DNA from: Chloroflexota bacterium | GTDB taxonomy: Bacteria; Chloroflexota; UBA11872 | Length of the DNA: 64,000 bases | Reading direction: 5' to 3' | Assembly (NCBI GenBank): GCA_028874175.1 | Contig: JAPPLN010000001.1 | Coordinates: 88,296-152,295 of the forward strand | Part shown: in pieces, positions 50,820-58,818 of the stretch | How positions within the stretch are numbered: the stretch's first letter is position 1 | Layout: each line of letters begins with the position of its first letter | Position numbers and translations under genes: made by a program | Notes under the pieces: model-generated | Database searches by the model: none | The model's input: the letters and a program-made list of their open reading frames with translations, nothing else | What the model was told of the DNA's origin: nothing

Positions 50820-52775
50820 ATGCGCAAGCTGGTCCTTGGCTTGGTCGTTGCGATGGTCGTGTTTGCCCTGGCTGCGCCGGTCCACGCCCTCGAATGTGAC
50901 GGCATCTGGCTGAACGACGGCTGCCTGTTCACCAAAACCGGCGGCGATACGCCCAATGTGCCCGATGACGGCTATGCCGTGACCAATGTCGGCGGCGTGC
51001 CGATGTGGGATTTCGTGCGCGACAAGGACCTCCAGGCGCTCGGCTACCCGATCAGCGGGCGTTGGGTTGAAGGCCCCTTCACGCTGCAGGCCTTCCAGAA
51101 GGTGATCCTGCAATGGGATTCCATCAACCGACGCATGAACTGGTACAACACGCTCGACGCGCTGGCCAACCAGTATCCGCAGATCAAACTCCCCAATGTC
51201 CCGCCGCACCAGGTTCTGCCCGAGGATGCAGGTGTGACGGACTTCTCGGTGATCGTCCAGAACCACCTGGCGCTGCTTAACGCGAATCCGAAAATCAAGG
51301 CCGAGTTTCTGGCTGAGCCCAACTGGCTGAATCTCTACGGACTGCCCATCCGCTACGAAGAACGGGAAGTCAACGGGAATCCGCAGGGCCTGCAATTGCT
51401 GCGTGCCCAGCGGATCGTGTTCGAGGTCTGGAACGTGCCCGCACCGGGGACCGCGCTGGGCGCGGTGGGCCGCCAGAACGTGCCGGACAAGGTAAAGAAA
51501 CTGAGCAACGTCATCATTCCAGACGCGGCCAAGGCGCCTGTTCTGGCCGACCAGGCCGGTGGCGCCGCGCCGGCCGCGCCGACCGCTGCGCCGAGACCTG
51601 CCGTGACGGCCGCCCCAACTCCCGCCCCAACTCCCGTTCCTCCCCCTGAGCCGACGGTTAGCACGAGGCCATCGCCCGTAAGTTCGATTCCCGGTCCGCG
51701 CATCCTGCCGCGCGGGCTGACTGGCTACGGAATCCAGGGCGAATTCCGCCGTCCCAACGACGGGCAGCTGGCGGACCTGGTGAAGGATGCGGGCTTGAAT
51801 TGGATGAAGCAGCAGATTCCCTGGCAGGAAGTGGAGAACCGGCCCGGCGTGTTCAACTGGGGACCCACGGATCGCCTGGTGAACACCATGCGAGGCAAAG
51901 GGCTGAACATTCTGTTGAGTGTTGTGAAGGCCCCGGATTTCTATAAGGCCGAGCAGAGCAAGGTCGGCACGACCCACGGCCGGCCGGCCGACCCGGTCAA
52001 GCTGCGCGACTTCCTGCGTGAAATGGCGGCGCGCTATAAGGGCCGCGTTCAGGCCTACGAGATTTGGAATGAAGAAAACCTCGAAATCGAATGGGGCACG
52101 TTCTCGGACGCCTCGTATGGGCAGTTCGTGGAATTGCTGAAGAACGGCTACCTGGGTGTGAAGGAGTCAGACCCCGGCGCGATCGTGATCCTCGGCGCGC
52201 CTACTCCGACCGGCGTCGTGGACAATTCGATCGCCATAGATGACGTGCTCTACCTGCAGCGTGTCTTCGACCACAACAACGGCGAGGTCTTCAAATACTT
52301 CGAAGCACTCGGTGTGCACCCGAACGGCGGACCGAACGCCCCCGACGACCAACTTGGCGCCGCGAGTCACAGCAACGCCAACTGCAACAGCGGCTGGTCA
52401 ACACACCCCAGCTTCTTCTTCGACCGCTACAAAGAGCTGTACAACATGATGGTGGCTCGAGGACATCCGGAGAAGACCGTGTGGTTCACGGAGTTCGGCT
52501 GGGCCACCATTGACGGCCCGGGCGCGCCACCGGCGCCAGCGTCCGGCTTCGAGTATGCGGCCTGCAATTCCGAGGCCAATCAGGCAGCCTTCTTCGTTCG
52601 ATCGTTCGCCAAGGTCCGGGCCGAAAGTCCCTACGTCACCCACATGATCGTCTGGAACCTGAACTTCCAGCAGGTCGTGCCGAACACGGATGAGAAGTGG
52701 GCCTTCGGAATCGTGCGCTCGGATCTGTCGCCGCGGCCCGCCTATAACGCGATCAAGGCGATGCCCAAGCCGTAG
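50820..52775 (+). CDS. Secreted glycoside hydrolase-like protein, clan GH-A (GH39/GH5-like)
   Basis: A 651-residue exported protein. A signal peptide (MRKLVLGLVVAMVVFALAA, cleavage after APVHA) is followed by an N-terminal domain of about 200 residues with a GYPISGRWVEGPFTLQAFQK repeat known from Chloroflexota surface proteins. An A/P/T-rich linker (about 243-295) precedes a TIM-barrel catalytic domain: ILPRGLTGYGIQGEF, WMKQQIPWQEVENRPGVFNW, YEIWNEENLEIEW (probable acid/base Glu, near 420) and VWFTEFGWAT (probable nucleophile Glu, near 560). Start ATG 50820 has GGGAG upstream; the ATG at 50790 is inside the promoter. A clear promoter and terminator flank it. Substrate not known. Confidence 0.85.
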   Translation: MRKLVLGLVVAMVVFALAAPVHALECDGIWLNDGCLFTKTGGDTPNVPDDGYAVTNVGGVPMWDFVRDKDLQALGYPISGRWVEGPFTLQAFQKVILQWDSINRRMNWYNTLDALANQYPQIKLPNVPPHQVLPEDAGVTDFSVIVQNHLALLNANPKIKAEFLAEPNWLNLYGLPIRYEEREVNGNPQGLQLLRAQRIVFEVWNVPAPGTALGAVGRQNVPDKVKKLSNVIIPDAAKAPVLADQAGGAAPAAPTAAPRPAVTAAPTPAPTPVPPPEPTVSTRPSPVSSIPGPRILPRGLTGYGIQGEFRRPNDGQLADLVKDAGLNWMKQQIPWQEVENRPGVFNWGPTDRLVNTMRGKGLNILLSVVKAPDFYKAEQSKVGTTHGRPADPVKLRDFLREMAARYKGRVQAYEIWNEENLEIEWGTFSDASYGQFVELLKNGYLGVKESDPGAIVILGAPTPTGVVDNSIAIDDVLYLQRVFDHNNGEVFKYFEALGVHPNGGPNAPDDQLGAASHSNANCNSGWSTHPSFFFDRYKELYNMMVARGHPEKTVWFTEFGWATIDGPGAPPAPASGFEYAACNSEANQAAFFVRSFAKVRAESPYVTHMIVWNLNFQQVVPNTDEKWAFGIVRSDLSPRPAYNAIKAMPKP

Positions 52776-52786
52776 GCGTACGGTTC

Positions 52787-52827
52787 AAGGGACCAGGCCC
52801 GGGCGAACGTCCCGGGCTTGGTCTCTT
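52787..52827. terminator. Strong hairpin terminator after the GH gene
   Basis: AAGGGACCAGGCCCGGG-CGAACGT-CCCGGGCTTGGTCTCTT forms a 17-bp stem (two G-U pairs) with a seven-base loop, starting 12 bp after the GH stop codon. It also separates the GH gene from rsmI. Confidence 0.75.
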
Positions 52828-52870
52828 GCCGTGTGGGCCCGGAACCAGTAGCGCTGCGTAGACTCGCCAC

Positions 52871-53716
52871 ATGGGCACGCTGTACATGGTCGCCACGCCG
52901 ATCGGCAACTTGGAAGACCTGAGCTTTCGGGCGGCTCGTGTGCTTCGCTCGGTGGATGTCGTCGTTGCCGAGGACGTGCAACGCGCCCGCAAGCTGCTGG
53001 GGCACGTGGGTTGTAACCCGAAGGTGATCACCTACCGCGAAGACAGCCCGGAGAGCCGTGAGGACGCCATTGTCGAGCGGCTGCGAGCCGGGGACGTGGC
53101 GCTGATTGTGGACGCCGGAACGCCCGGCGTCTCAGATCCCGGCCCGGATCTACTGGCGCGCGTGCGAGCCGAAGGGCTGCCAATCGTTCCGGTCCCCGGG
53201 CCTTCGGCGCTGACGACGGCGCTTTCCGTGGTGTCGTTCGCCCGTCAGCCGGTGGCGTTCCTGGCGTTCTTGCCGGAGCGGCGGGTTCGGCGGGAGCGCC
53301 TGGTGCGGCGGGCCGCCGACACGGCCCGGACGCTGGTGATTTACCTGCCGCCGCACGGCGCGGCGGAGCGCCTGGCCGAACTGGAATCGTGGTTGGGCGA
53401 TGTGCCGTCGGCGCTGTGCCGCGAGTTGACGAAGCTGCACGAGGAGATCCTGGAGTCCACGCTGGCGGACATTGCGAACCATGTGGCGGTCGTTGGCGCG
53501 CGCGGCGAGCTGACGGTGGTGATCGACGTCGGCGGCGTGGCCGAATCGCCCGCGGTCGACCGAGCGACGGTGGAGGAGCAGCTGCGAAGCCACCTGGAGG
53601 CCGGAATGCGTCCGGCGAAGGCGGCCGGCGCCGTGGCGCGGGCGCTGGAACTGCCGCGGGAAGACGTCTACCGAATCGCGCGGGAGTTGCGCGAACCGCC
53701 GGTCGGCAGCGCGTAG
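52871..53716 (+). CDS. rsmI: 16S rRNA (cytidine-1402 2'-O)-methyltransferase
   Basis: A 281-residue RsmI-family enzyme. MGTLYMVATPIGNLEDLSFR at the N-terminus, VVVAEDVQRARKLL, VDAGTPGVSDPGPDLL near 80 and VPVPGPSALTTALSVV near 100 are the tetrapyrrole-methylase-fold signatures of RsmI, which 2'-O-methylates C1402 in the decoding centre of 16S rRNA. LCRELTKLHEEI is the usual C-terminal block. It heads a tight seven-gene run; metG starts 37 bp later. Confidence 0.93.
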   Translation: MGTLYMVATPIGNLEDLSFRAARVLRSVDVVVAEDVQRARKLLGHVGCNPKVITYREDSPESREDAIVERLRAGDVALIVDAGTPGVSDPGPDLLARVRAEGLPIVPVPGPSALTTALSVVSFARQPVAFLAFLPERRVRRERLVRRAADTARTLVIYLPPHGAAERLAELESWLGDVPSALCRELTKLHEEILESTLADIANHVAVVGARGELTVVIDVGGVAESPAVDRATVEEQLRSHLEAGMRPAKAAGAVARALELPREDVYRIARELREPPVGSA

Positions 53717-53753
53717 AATCGCGCACTGCACGCCCGCCCCAACCGATCGCGCT

Positions 53754-55277
53754 GTGTCCCGCTACTACCTGACCACGTCCATCCCCTATCCCAGCGGCGA
53801 GCCGCACGTGGGTCACTCATTCGAGATGATCACGGCGGACGCCATGGCCCGCTATCGCCGGCTCCGGGGCCAGGACGTTTTCTTCCTGGGCGGGCTGGAC
53901 GAGAACAGCCAGCGGGTCAGCCGTTCGGCCCGCGAGGAGGGGATCGACCCCCAGACGTATGTCGACCAGGCCGCCGTGCGCTTCCGGACCGCGTGGGATT
54001 TGGTGGGCGTGGAATTTGACGACTTCGTCCGTACGACCGAACCGCGGCATTTGCAGACGGTGCAGGCGTTCTACAACCGCGTGTACGAGAACGGCGACAT
54101 TTACAAAGGGCGGTACGAGGGCTGGTATTGCGTGCGCTGCGAGGCCTTCTACGGTGACGAGGAGCTTGTCGACAACTGCTGCCCAACCCATCGCGTGCCG
54201 CCGGAGTGGTTGGAAGAGGACAACTACTTTTTCGCCCTGTCGCGCTACCAGGAGCCGCTGCTGGAGCTCTATGAGCAGCGCCCGGACTTCGTCTGGCCCG
54301 AATCGCGGCGGAACGAGATGTTGGGATTCCTGCGCCAGGGCCTGAAGGACTTCAGCATCTCGCGAGCCACCGGTGGGTGGGGACTGCCTTTGCCGAACGA
54401 TCCCACCCACGTGATCTACGTCTGGTTCGACGCGCTGATCAACTACATCACCGGGATTGGCTTCGGTCAGCCCGGAGGTGACGACCTCTTCGAGCAGCGC
54501 TGGCCGGCCGATGTCCACGTCGTCGGCAAGGACATCGTCCGCTTTCACGCGATCTACTGGCCGGCCATGCTCATGGCGGCGGGGATCGAGATTCCTCGGC
54601 AGGTCTGCGTGCATGGGTGGGTGAACTTCGCTGGCGAGGAGTTGAGCCAGAGCGGCGGCCACGTGGTCCGGCCGGCCGAGGTCGTCGAACGGTTCGGCTC
54701 AGACGCGTTGCGCTATTTCCTGCTGCGTGAGGTCGCCTACGAGCGCGACGGCGACTTCACCTGGGAGGGCATGGCGCGCCGCTACCAGCACGATCTGGGC
54801 AACGACCTCGGCAACCTGGTGCTGCGCAGCACGTCCATGTTGCACCGCTACTTCGGCGGGGTCGTGCCTGAACCCGTCGACCTGACGACACAGGAATCAG
54901 AGCTGCGTGGCGCGGAGCAAACGACGTGGGAAGTGGCCGGGCAGCAGTTTGAGAACTGGCGCTTCCACCTGGCCCTGGCCGCCGTGTGGCGCTACATCAC
55001 CGCGGTCAATCAGTACATCGAACGGACGGAGCCCTGGCGCCTGGCGCGCGACGACGACCAGCGCCCGCGCTTGCAAACGGTGCTGGCCACGCTGATGGAC
55101 GCGCTGCCGCGGATTGCGACGATGATCCGTCCGGCGATGCCGGAAACGGCCGATCGGATCGAGGCGCAACTGGGAATCGCGGGACGGTCGGCGGTCTGGG
55201 GGGACGACGCCAGCGCCATCCGGGCTGGTCAGGATGTCCCCGGCGGTCCGCCGCTGTTCCCCCGCCTGGACGGATAG
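53754..55277 (+). CDS. metG: Methionyl-tRNA synthetase with a degenerate KMSKS motif
   Basis: A 507-residue class I synthetase charging tRNA(Met). The N-terminus shows YYLTTSIPYPSGEPHVGHSF (HIGH box PHVGH) and FFLGGLDENSQRVSRSA. A one-knuckle zinc site (YCVRCEAFYG..CCPTH) lies at about 124-145, followed by YVWFDALINYITGIGF and WPADVHVVGKDIVRFHAIYW. The KMSKS position reads GEELSQSGGHVV near 297-308, so both lysines are lost (Glu and Gln). The rest of the fold is normal. Start GTG 53754; the rsmI stop is 37 bp upstream. Confidence 0.9.
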   Translation: MSRYYLTTSIPYPSGEPHVGHSFEMITADAMARYRRLRGQDVFFLGGLDENSQRVSRSAREEGIDPQTYVDQAAVRFRTAWDLVGVEFDDFVRTTEPRHLQTVQAFYNRVYENGDIYKGRYEGWYCVRCEAFYGDEELVDNCCPTHRVPPEWLEEDNYFFALSRYQEPLLELYEQRPDFVWPESRRNEMLGFLRQGLKDFSISRATGGWGLPLPNDPTHVIYVWFDALINYITGIGFGQPGGDDLFEQRWPADVHVVGKDIVRFHAIYWPAMLMAAGIEIPRQVCVHGWVNFAGEELSQSGGHVVRPAEVVERFGSDALRYFLLREVAYERDGDFTWEGMARRYQHDLGNDLGNLVLRSTSMLHRYFGGVVPEPVDLTTQESELRGAEQTTWEVAGQQFENWRFHLALAAVWRYITAVNQYIERTEPWRLARDDDQRPRLQTVLATLMDALPRIATMIRPAMPETADRIEAQLGIAGRSAVWGDDASAIRAGQDVPGGPPLFPRLDG

Positions 55278-55282
55278 CCGGG

Positions 55283-56053
55283 CTGTTCGACAGTCACGCG
55301 CATCTGGCCGATCCGGGGTTTGCCGACGACCTCGACGCCGTGCGCCAGCGTGCCGCAACCAGTGGCGTGGACGAGGTGCTGGTGGTAGCGACGGACCTGC
55401 CGACGAGCGCGCGGGCGATCGCGATGAGCCATGACGTTGACGGCTGGTACGCCACGGTCGGCGTTCATCCGCATGACTGCGACGGCTTCGACATGTCGAC
55501 GGTTGCGGCGCTCCGCGAGCTGGCCGGCAACAGTTGCGTGCGGGCCATTGGCGAAAGCGGCCTGGATTTCTACCGCGACCATCAGCCGCCTGCGCTCCAG
55601 GAGCGCGCGTTCCGCGCCCACTGCCGGCTGGCCGCCGATCTGGACCTGCCGATCGTGGTCCATCAGCGCGACAGCCTGGACGTGGTGGAACGCGTGCTGC
55701 GGGAGGAGCTGGGGGCCGCCGGCGGGGTGATGCACAGCTTTACGGGACCGCCAGCCTCGGTGCCGCGATTCGTGGCCCTGGGCATGCACATCTCGATCTC
55801 CGGGATCGTCACGTTCAAGCGGGCGGACGAGGTGCGGGCGACGGCGGCGGCGGTTCCCGAGGATCGGCTGCTGATCGAGACCGACGCGCCGTACCTGGCG
55901 CCCACGCCGATGCGTGGGCGCCGCAACGAGCCGGCCTACCTGGTGCATACCGCCGCCGTGGTCGCCTCGGTGCGAAATGTCTCGGTATCCTCGCTGCGCG
56001 CAACCACGACGCGAAACGCACGAGAGCTTTTTCGGTGCGCTCCCACGCCGTGA
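55283..56053 (+). CDS. tatD: TatD-family metal-dependent deoxyribonuclease/hydrolase
   Basis: A 256-residue TatD-type TIM-barrel hydrolase. LFDSHAHLADPGFADDLD gives the HxH metal pair, VGVHPHDCDGFD lies near 68, AIGESGLDFYRDH near 88 (Glu), IVVHQRDSLDVVE near 123 (His), MHSFTGPP near 148 (His) and LLIETDAPYLAPTP near 197 (Asp). No ATG, GTG or TTG is in frame after the metG stop; CTG 55283 just before FDSHAHL is used, with ATA 55274 the other choice. The end overlaps the prenyl-synthase GTG (GTGA). Confidence 0.88.
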   Translation: MFDSHAHLADPGFADDLDAVRQRAATSGVDEVLVVATDLPTSARAIAMSHDVDGWYATVGVHPHDCDGFDMSTVAALRELAGNSCVRAIGESGLDFYRDHQPPALQERAFRAHCRLAADLDLPIVVHQRDSLDVVERVLREELGAAGGVMHSFTGPPASVPRFVALGMHISISGIVTFKRADEVRATAAAVPEDRLLIETDAPYLAPTPMRGRRNEPAYLVHTAAVVASVRNVSVSSLRATTTRNARELFRCAPTP

Positions 56054-57045
56054 CGGGTCGGCGGCCGCCGCGCGACCTCTCGCAGATACTGGCCCCGGTA
56101 CAGATGGGGCAAGCACAAGTCGAGGCGGAGTTGGACCGCTGCGTGGCGGACAGCCAACTCCCGCTGCTACAGACTGTGCTTGCCTCGGTCCTGGGTGGCC
56201 GCGGGAAGCGCCTGCGCCCCGCCATCGCGCTCCTGATCGGGCAGGCCTATGGCGTTGATCAGGCTGAGGTCGTGCTGCTCGCGGCGGGCACCGAGGTTCT
56301 GCACAGCGCCACGCTGGTTCACGACGACATCGTGGATGAAGCCGACTCGCGACGCGGGCAGCCATCGGTTCACGCGGCCTGGTCGGCCAAGGTCGCCGTC
56401 CTGGCGGGCGACTATCTCTTCGCCAGCGCGGCCGACCTGGTGGCCCGGCTGAACCGTCCCAGGATCGTGCGGCAGTTCGCCGACACGATTCATGCGATGT
56501 CGCGCAGCGAGTTTGTGTTCCCGAGTTTCAACGGCGACCCGGAGGCCACGCGGCGGCAGTACCTGGAGAAAATCAGCGGCAAGACCGCGGCCCTGATTGC
56601 CCTGGCCTGCGACGCGACCGGCGTGCTCGCCGACGCGCCGGACGACGAGGCGCGGGCGCTGCACGACTTCGGGTGGTCGCTGGGCATGGCCTTTCAAGTC
56701 ACGGACGACGTGCTGGACATTGCGGGCGTATCCCAGGAGACCGGCAAGCCGGTGGGCGGCGATCTGCGGGCCGGGTTGCTGACCCTGCCGGTAGTCGAAT
56801 ACTTGGATGCGGCCGACCGGCCAACGCCGGTGATGCGGCGGCTGGCCGAGGGCGAAGGCCTGTCGGAGGCCGAGTCCGAGGAGGCCATCGCCACATTGCG
56901 GGATTCGGGCGCCGTGGACGCGGCGCGCGCGGCCGCCGAGGGGTTTGCCGACCAGGCGCGCTCGGCCCTGGGGCGCCTGCCGGCCCATCCGGGATTCGAT
57001 GCCCTGGCCGATCTCGTCACGTACGCGACGGATCGGCATTCCTAG
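56050..57045 (+). CDS. Polyprenyl synthetase (trans-isoprenyl diphosphate synthase)
   Basis: A 331-residue all-trans prenyl diphosphate synthase. GRGKRLRPAIA lies at residues 50-60, LVHDDIVDEAD (first Asp-rich motif, DDIVD at 92-96) and FQVTDDVLDIAG (second Asp-rich motif, DDVLD at 219-223) are intact. Chain length cannot be read safely, but a medium/long-chain product for menaquinone is likely given menG next door. Start GTG 56050 overlaps the TatD stop. The next gene begins 17 bp later. Confidence 0.9.
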   Translation: MTGRRPPRDLSQILAPVQMGQAQVEAELDRCVADSQLPLLQTVLASVLGGRGKRLRPAIALLIGQAYGVDQAEVVLLAAGTEVLHSATLVHDDIVDEADSRRGQPSVHAAWSAKVAVLAGDYLFASAADLVARLNRPRIVRQFADTIHAMSRSEFVFPSFNGDPEATRRQYLEKISGKTAALIALACDATGVLADAPDDEARALHDFGWSLGMAFQVTDDVLDIAGVSQETGKPVGGDLRAGLLTLPVVEYLDAADRPTPVMRRLAEGEGLSEAESEEAIATLRDSGAVDAARAAAEGFADQARSALGRLPAHPGFDALADLVTYATDRHS

Positions 57046-57062
57046 GTCCGCCGGCGGCCGCC

Positions 57063-57767
57063 GTGCCTGAGCGCAAGGCCGCGTGGGTGCGGCCGATGTT
57101 CGAGGCCATCGCGCCTCGCTATGACCTGCTCAACTTCCTGATCAGCTTCGGAATGCATCACGGATGGCGTCGCCGTGCCGTGCGCGAGACGCTGCGGCAT
57201 GAGCCGCGCGTGGTGCTGGACACGGGAACGGGGACGGGCGACCTGGCGCTGGCGATGCTGCGCGGAGGCGGCGGGCCGGAGGTCATCGGCCTCGACTTCG
57301 CGGGAGGCATGCTCAGGATCGCGAGGCGGCGCGCCGAGGCGGCCCGGGCCGGCGAGCGGGCGCGGTTCGTGATGGCCGATGCGCTGCACCCGCCGCTGGC
57401 GGATGGTTCCGTGGACGCGGTGGTGAGCGGATTCCTGCTGCGGAATGTCGATGGGCTGCCGGAGGTCTTTGCGGCCATGGCGCGGGTGCTGCGGCCCGGC
57501 GGTCGGCTGGTGATCCTGGAAATGACGCCCATGCGCCGCCGGCTGCTGCGCCCGTTCTTTCGCCTGTACTTCAATCGCTGGGTCCCGCTGCTGGGACGTC
57601 TGGTGAGTCGCCATGCCAGCGCCTATACGTGGCTGCCGCAGTCCGTGGACGAATTCATCAGTGCGGAGGCGCTGGCCGGCCTGATTGCGGCGGCCGGGTT
57701 CTCGGACGTGCGTGTGCGTCGACTTGGGCTTGGCAGCGTGGCCTTGCACACGGCGACCCGGGCCTAG
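57063..57767 (+). CDS. menG: Demethylmenaquinone methyltransferase (UbiE/MenG family)
   Basis: A 234-residue class I SAM methyltransferase of the UbiE/MenG type: FEAIAPRYDLLNFLISFGMH at about residues 14-33, VVLDTGTGTGDLALAML (motif I) and FLLRNVDGLPEVFAAMARVL carrying the RNV motif of the family. It methylates demethylmenaquinone (or demethoxyubiquinol) at the ring carbon. Beside the prenyl synthase this fits menaquinone formation. Start GTG 57063, no ATG near. The next gene starts two bases after its TAG. Confidence 0.88.
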   Translation: MPERKAAWVRPMFEAIAPRYDLLNFLISFGMHHGWRRRAVRETLRHEPRVVLDTGTGTGDLALAMLRGGGGPEVIGLDFAGGMLRIARRRAEAARAGERARFVMADALHPPLADGSVDAVVSGFLLRNVDGLPEVFAAMARVLRPGGRLVILEMTPMRRRLLRPFFRLYFNRWVPLLGRLVSRHASAYTWLPQSVDEFISAEALAGLIAAAGFSDVRVRRLGLGSVALHTATRA

Positions 57768-57769
57768 CT

Positions 57770-58807
57770 GTGGACGCCGTCCGGCGCGTGTCACCGGTCC
57801 ACGAGTGGAATCGACTGGCGGCCGGGTTCCCGGGCGCCAACCTTCTGCAGTCCGGCGCCTGGGGAGACTTGAAGTCGCGCTACGGCTGGCGGGCCGTGCG
57901 GCTGGCCCTGGGCGACACCGATGCCCCCGGCGGCGGCGTGCAGGTGTTGATCCGAACGCGTCGAGTGCCGCCGCTGGGACCTTCGGTCGGTCTGGCGTAC
58001 GTTCCGCGGGGGCCGCTGGCGGAGTCGGACGCGGGCGCCGAGGCGCTCATCGAGGCGTCGATCGACGAAGCGCGGCGCCACGGGGCTTCGCTGCTGCGGG
58101 TTGAACCGATATGTTCCGCCCACGCGGCGCTGCTGGAGTCGCGGGGCTTTCGCAGGACCGAAGCCTTCGTACAGATTCCGCGGACGGGCATCGTGGACCT
58201 GGCCGGCGATGACGCGGAACTGCTGGCATCGTTCAAGTCCAAGATGCGATACAACATCCGGCTGGCGGCACGGCGCGGGGTCGGTATTGAGCAAGATGCC
58301 GGCGAGCCCGCCCTTGACGACTTCTACGAAATGACCAGGGCCACGGCGGCACGCCAGGGATTCGCGGTGCATGCGAAGTCCTACTACCGAGACGTGGCGC
58401 ATACGTTTGGCGATGACGCCGCGCTTTTTGTGGCGAGATTTGAGGGTCGGCCGCTGGCCGCGCTGATGAGCTTGGCGTTCGGTCCGGAGGCGGTGTATCT
58501 GTACGGCGCGTCGTCCGACGCCGAACGCGGCCGGATGGCGCCGCACGCCCTGCAATGGGCGGCCATGCAGTGGGCGCGCACACGCGGCTGCCGGCGCTAT
58601 GACCTGTGGGGAATGGCCGATCCGAACGATCCGGACGACCCGATGGCCGGCGTGCATCGCTTCAAGCTGGGCTTCAACCCGCGGCTGGTGGAGTATCCCG
58701 GTACGTACGACCTGCCCCTCCAGCGCTTTCGGGCCTGGGCGCTCACCTCCGGCGCGCTGCGCGCGCGCGCGGCACTGCAGCGCTGGCGCGGACGGCCGCA
58801 GAACTGA
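57770..58807 (+). CDS. FemX/FemAB-type peptidyltransferase
   Basis: A 345-residue protein of the lipid II-dependent FemX/FemAB family with paired GNAT-like domains. ANLLQSGAWGDLKSRYGWRA lies near residue 20, LLRVEPICSAHAALLESRGF near 105, LLASFKSKMRYNIRLAARRG near 150 and GMADPNDPDDPMAGVHRFKL near 285. The family adds an amino acid from aminoacyl-tRNA onto the peptidoglycan stem peptide. No transmembrane part is visible. Start GTG 57770 (VDAVRRVSPVHEWN). It sits directly before murE, consistent with cell-wall peptide building. Confidence 0.85.
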   Translation: MDAVRRVSPVHEWNRLAAGFPGANLLQSGAWGDLKSRYGWRAVRLALGDTDAPGGGVQVLIRTRRVPPLGPSVGLAYVPRGPLAESDAGAEALIEASIDEARRHGASLLRVEPICSAHAALLESRGFRRTEAFVQIPRTGIVDLAGDDAELLASFKSKMRYNIRLAARRGVGIEQDAGEPALDDFYEMTRATAARQGFAVHAKSYYRDVAHTFGDDAALFVARFEGRPLAALMSLAFGPEAVYLYGASSDAERGRMAPHALQWAAMQWARTRGCRRYDLWGMADPNDPDDPMAGVHRFKLGFNPRLVEYPGTYDLPLQRFRAWALTSGALRARAALQRWRGRPQN

Positions 58808-58818
58808 GGCGAGTCACG

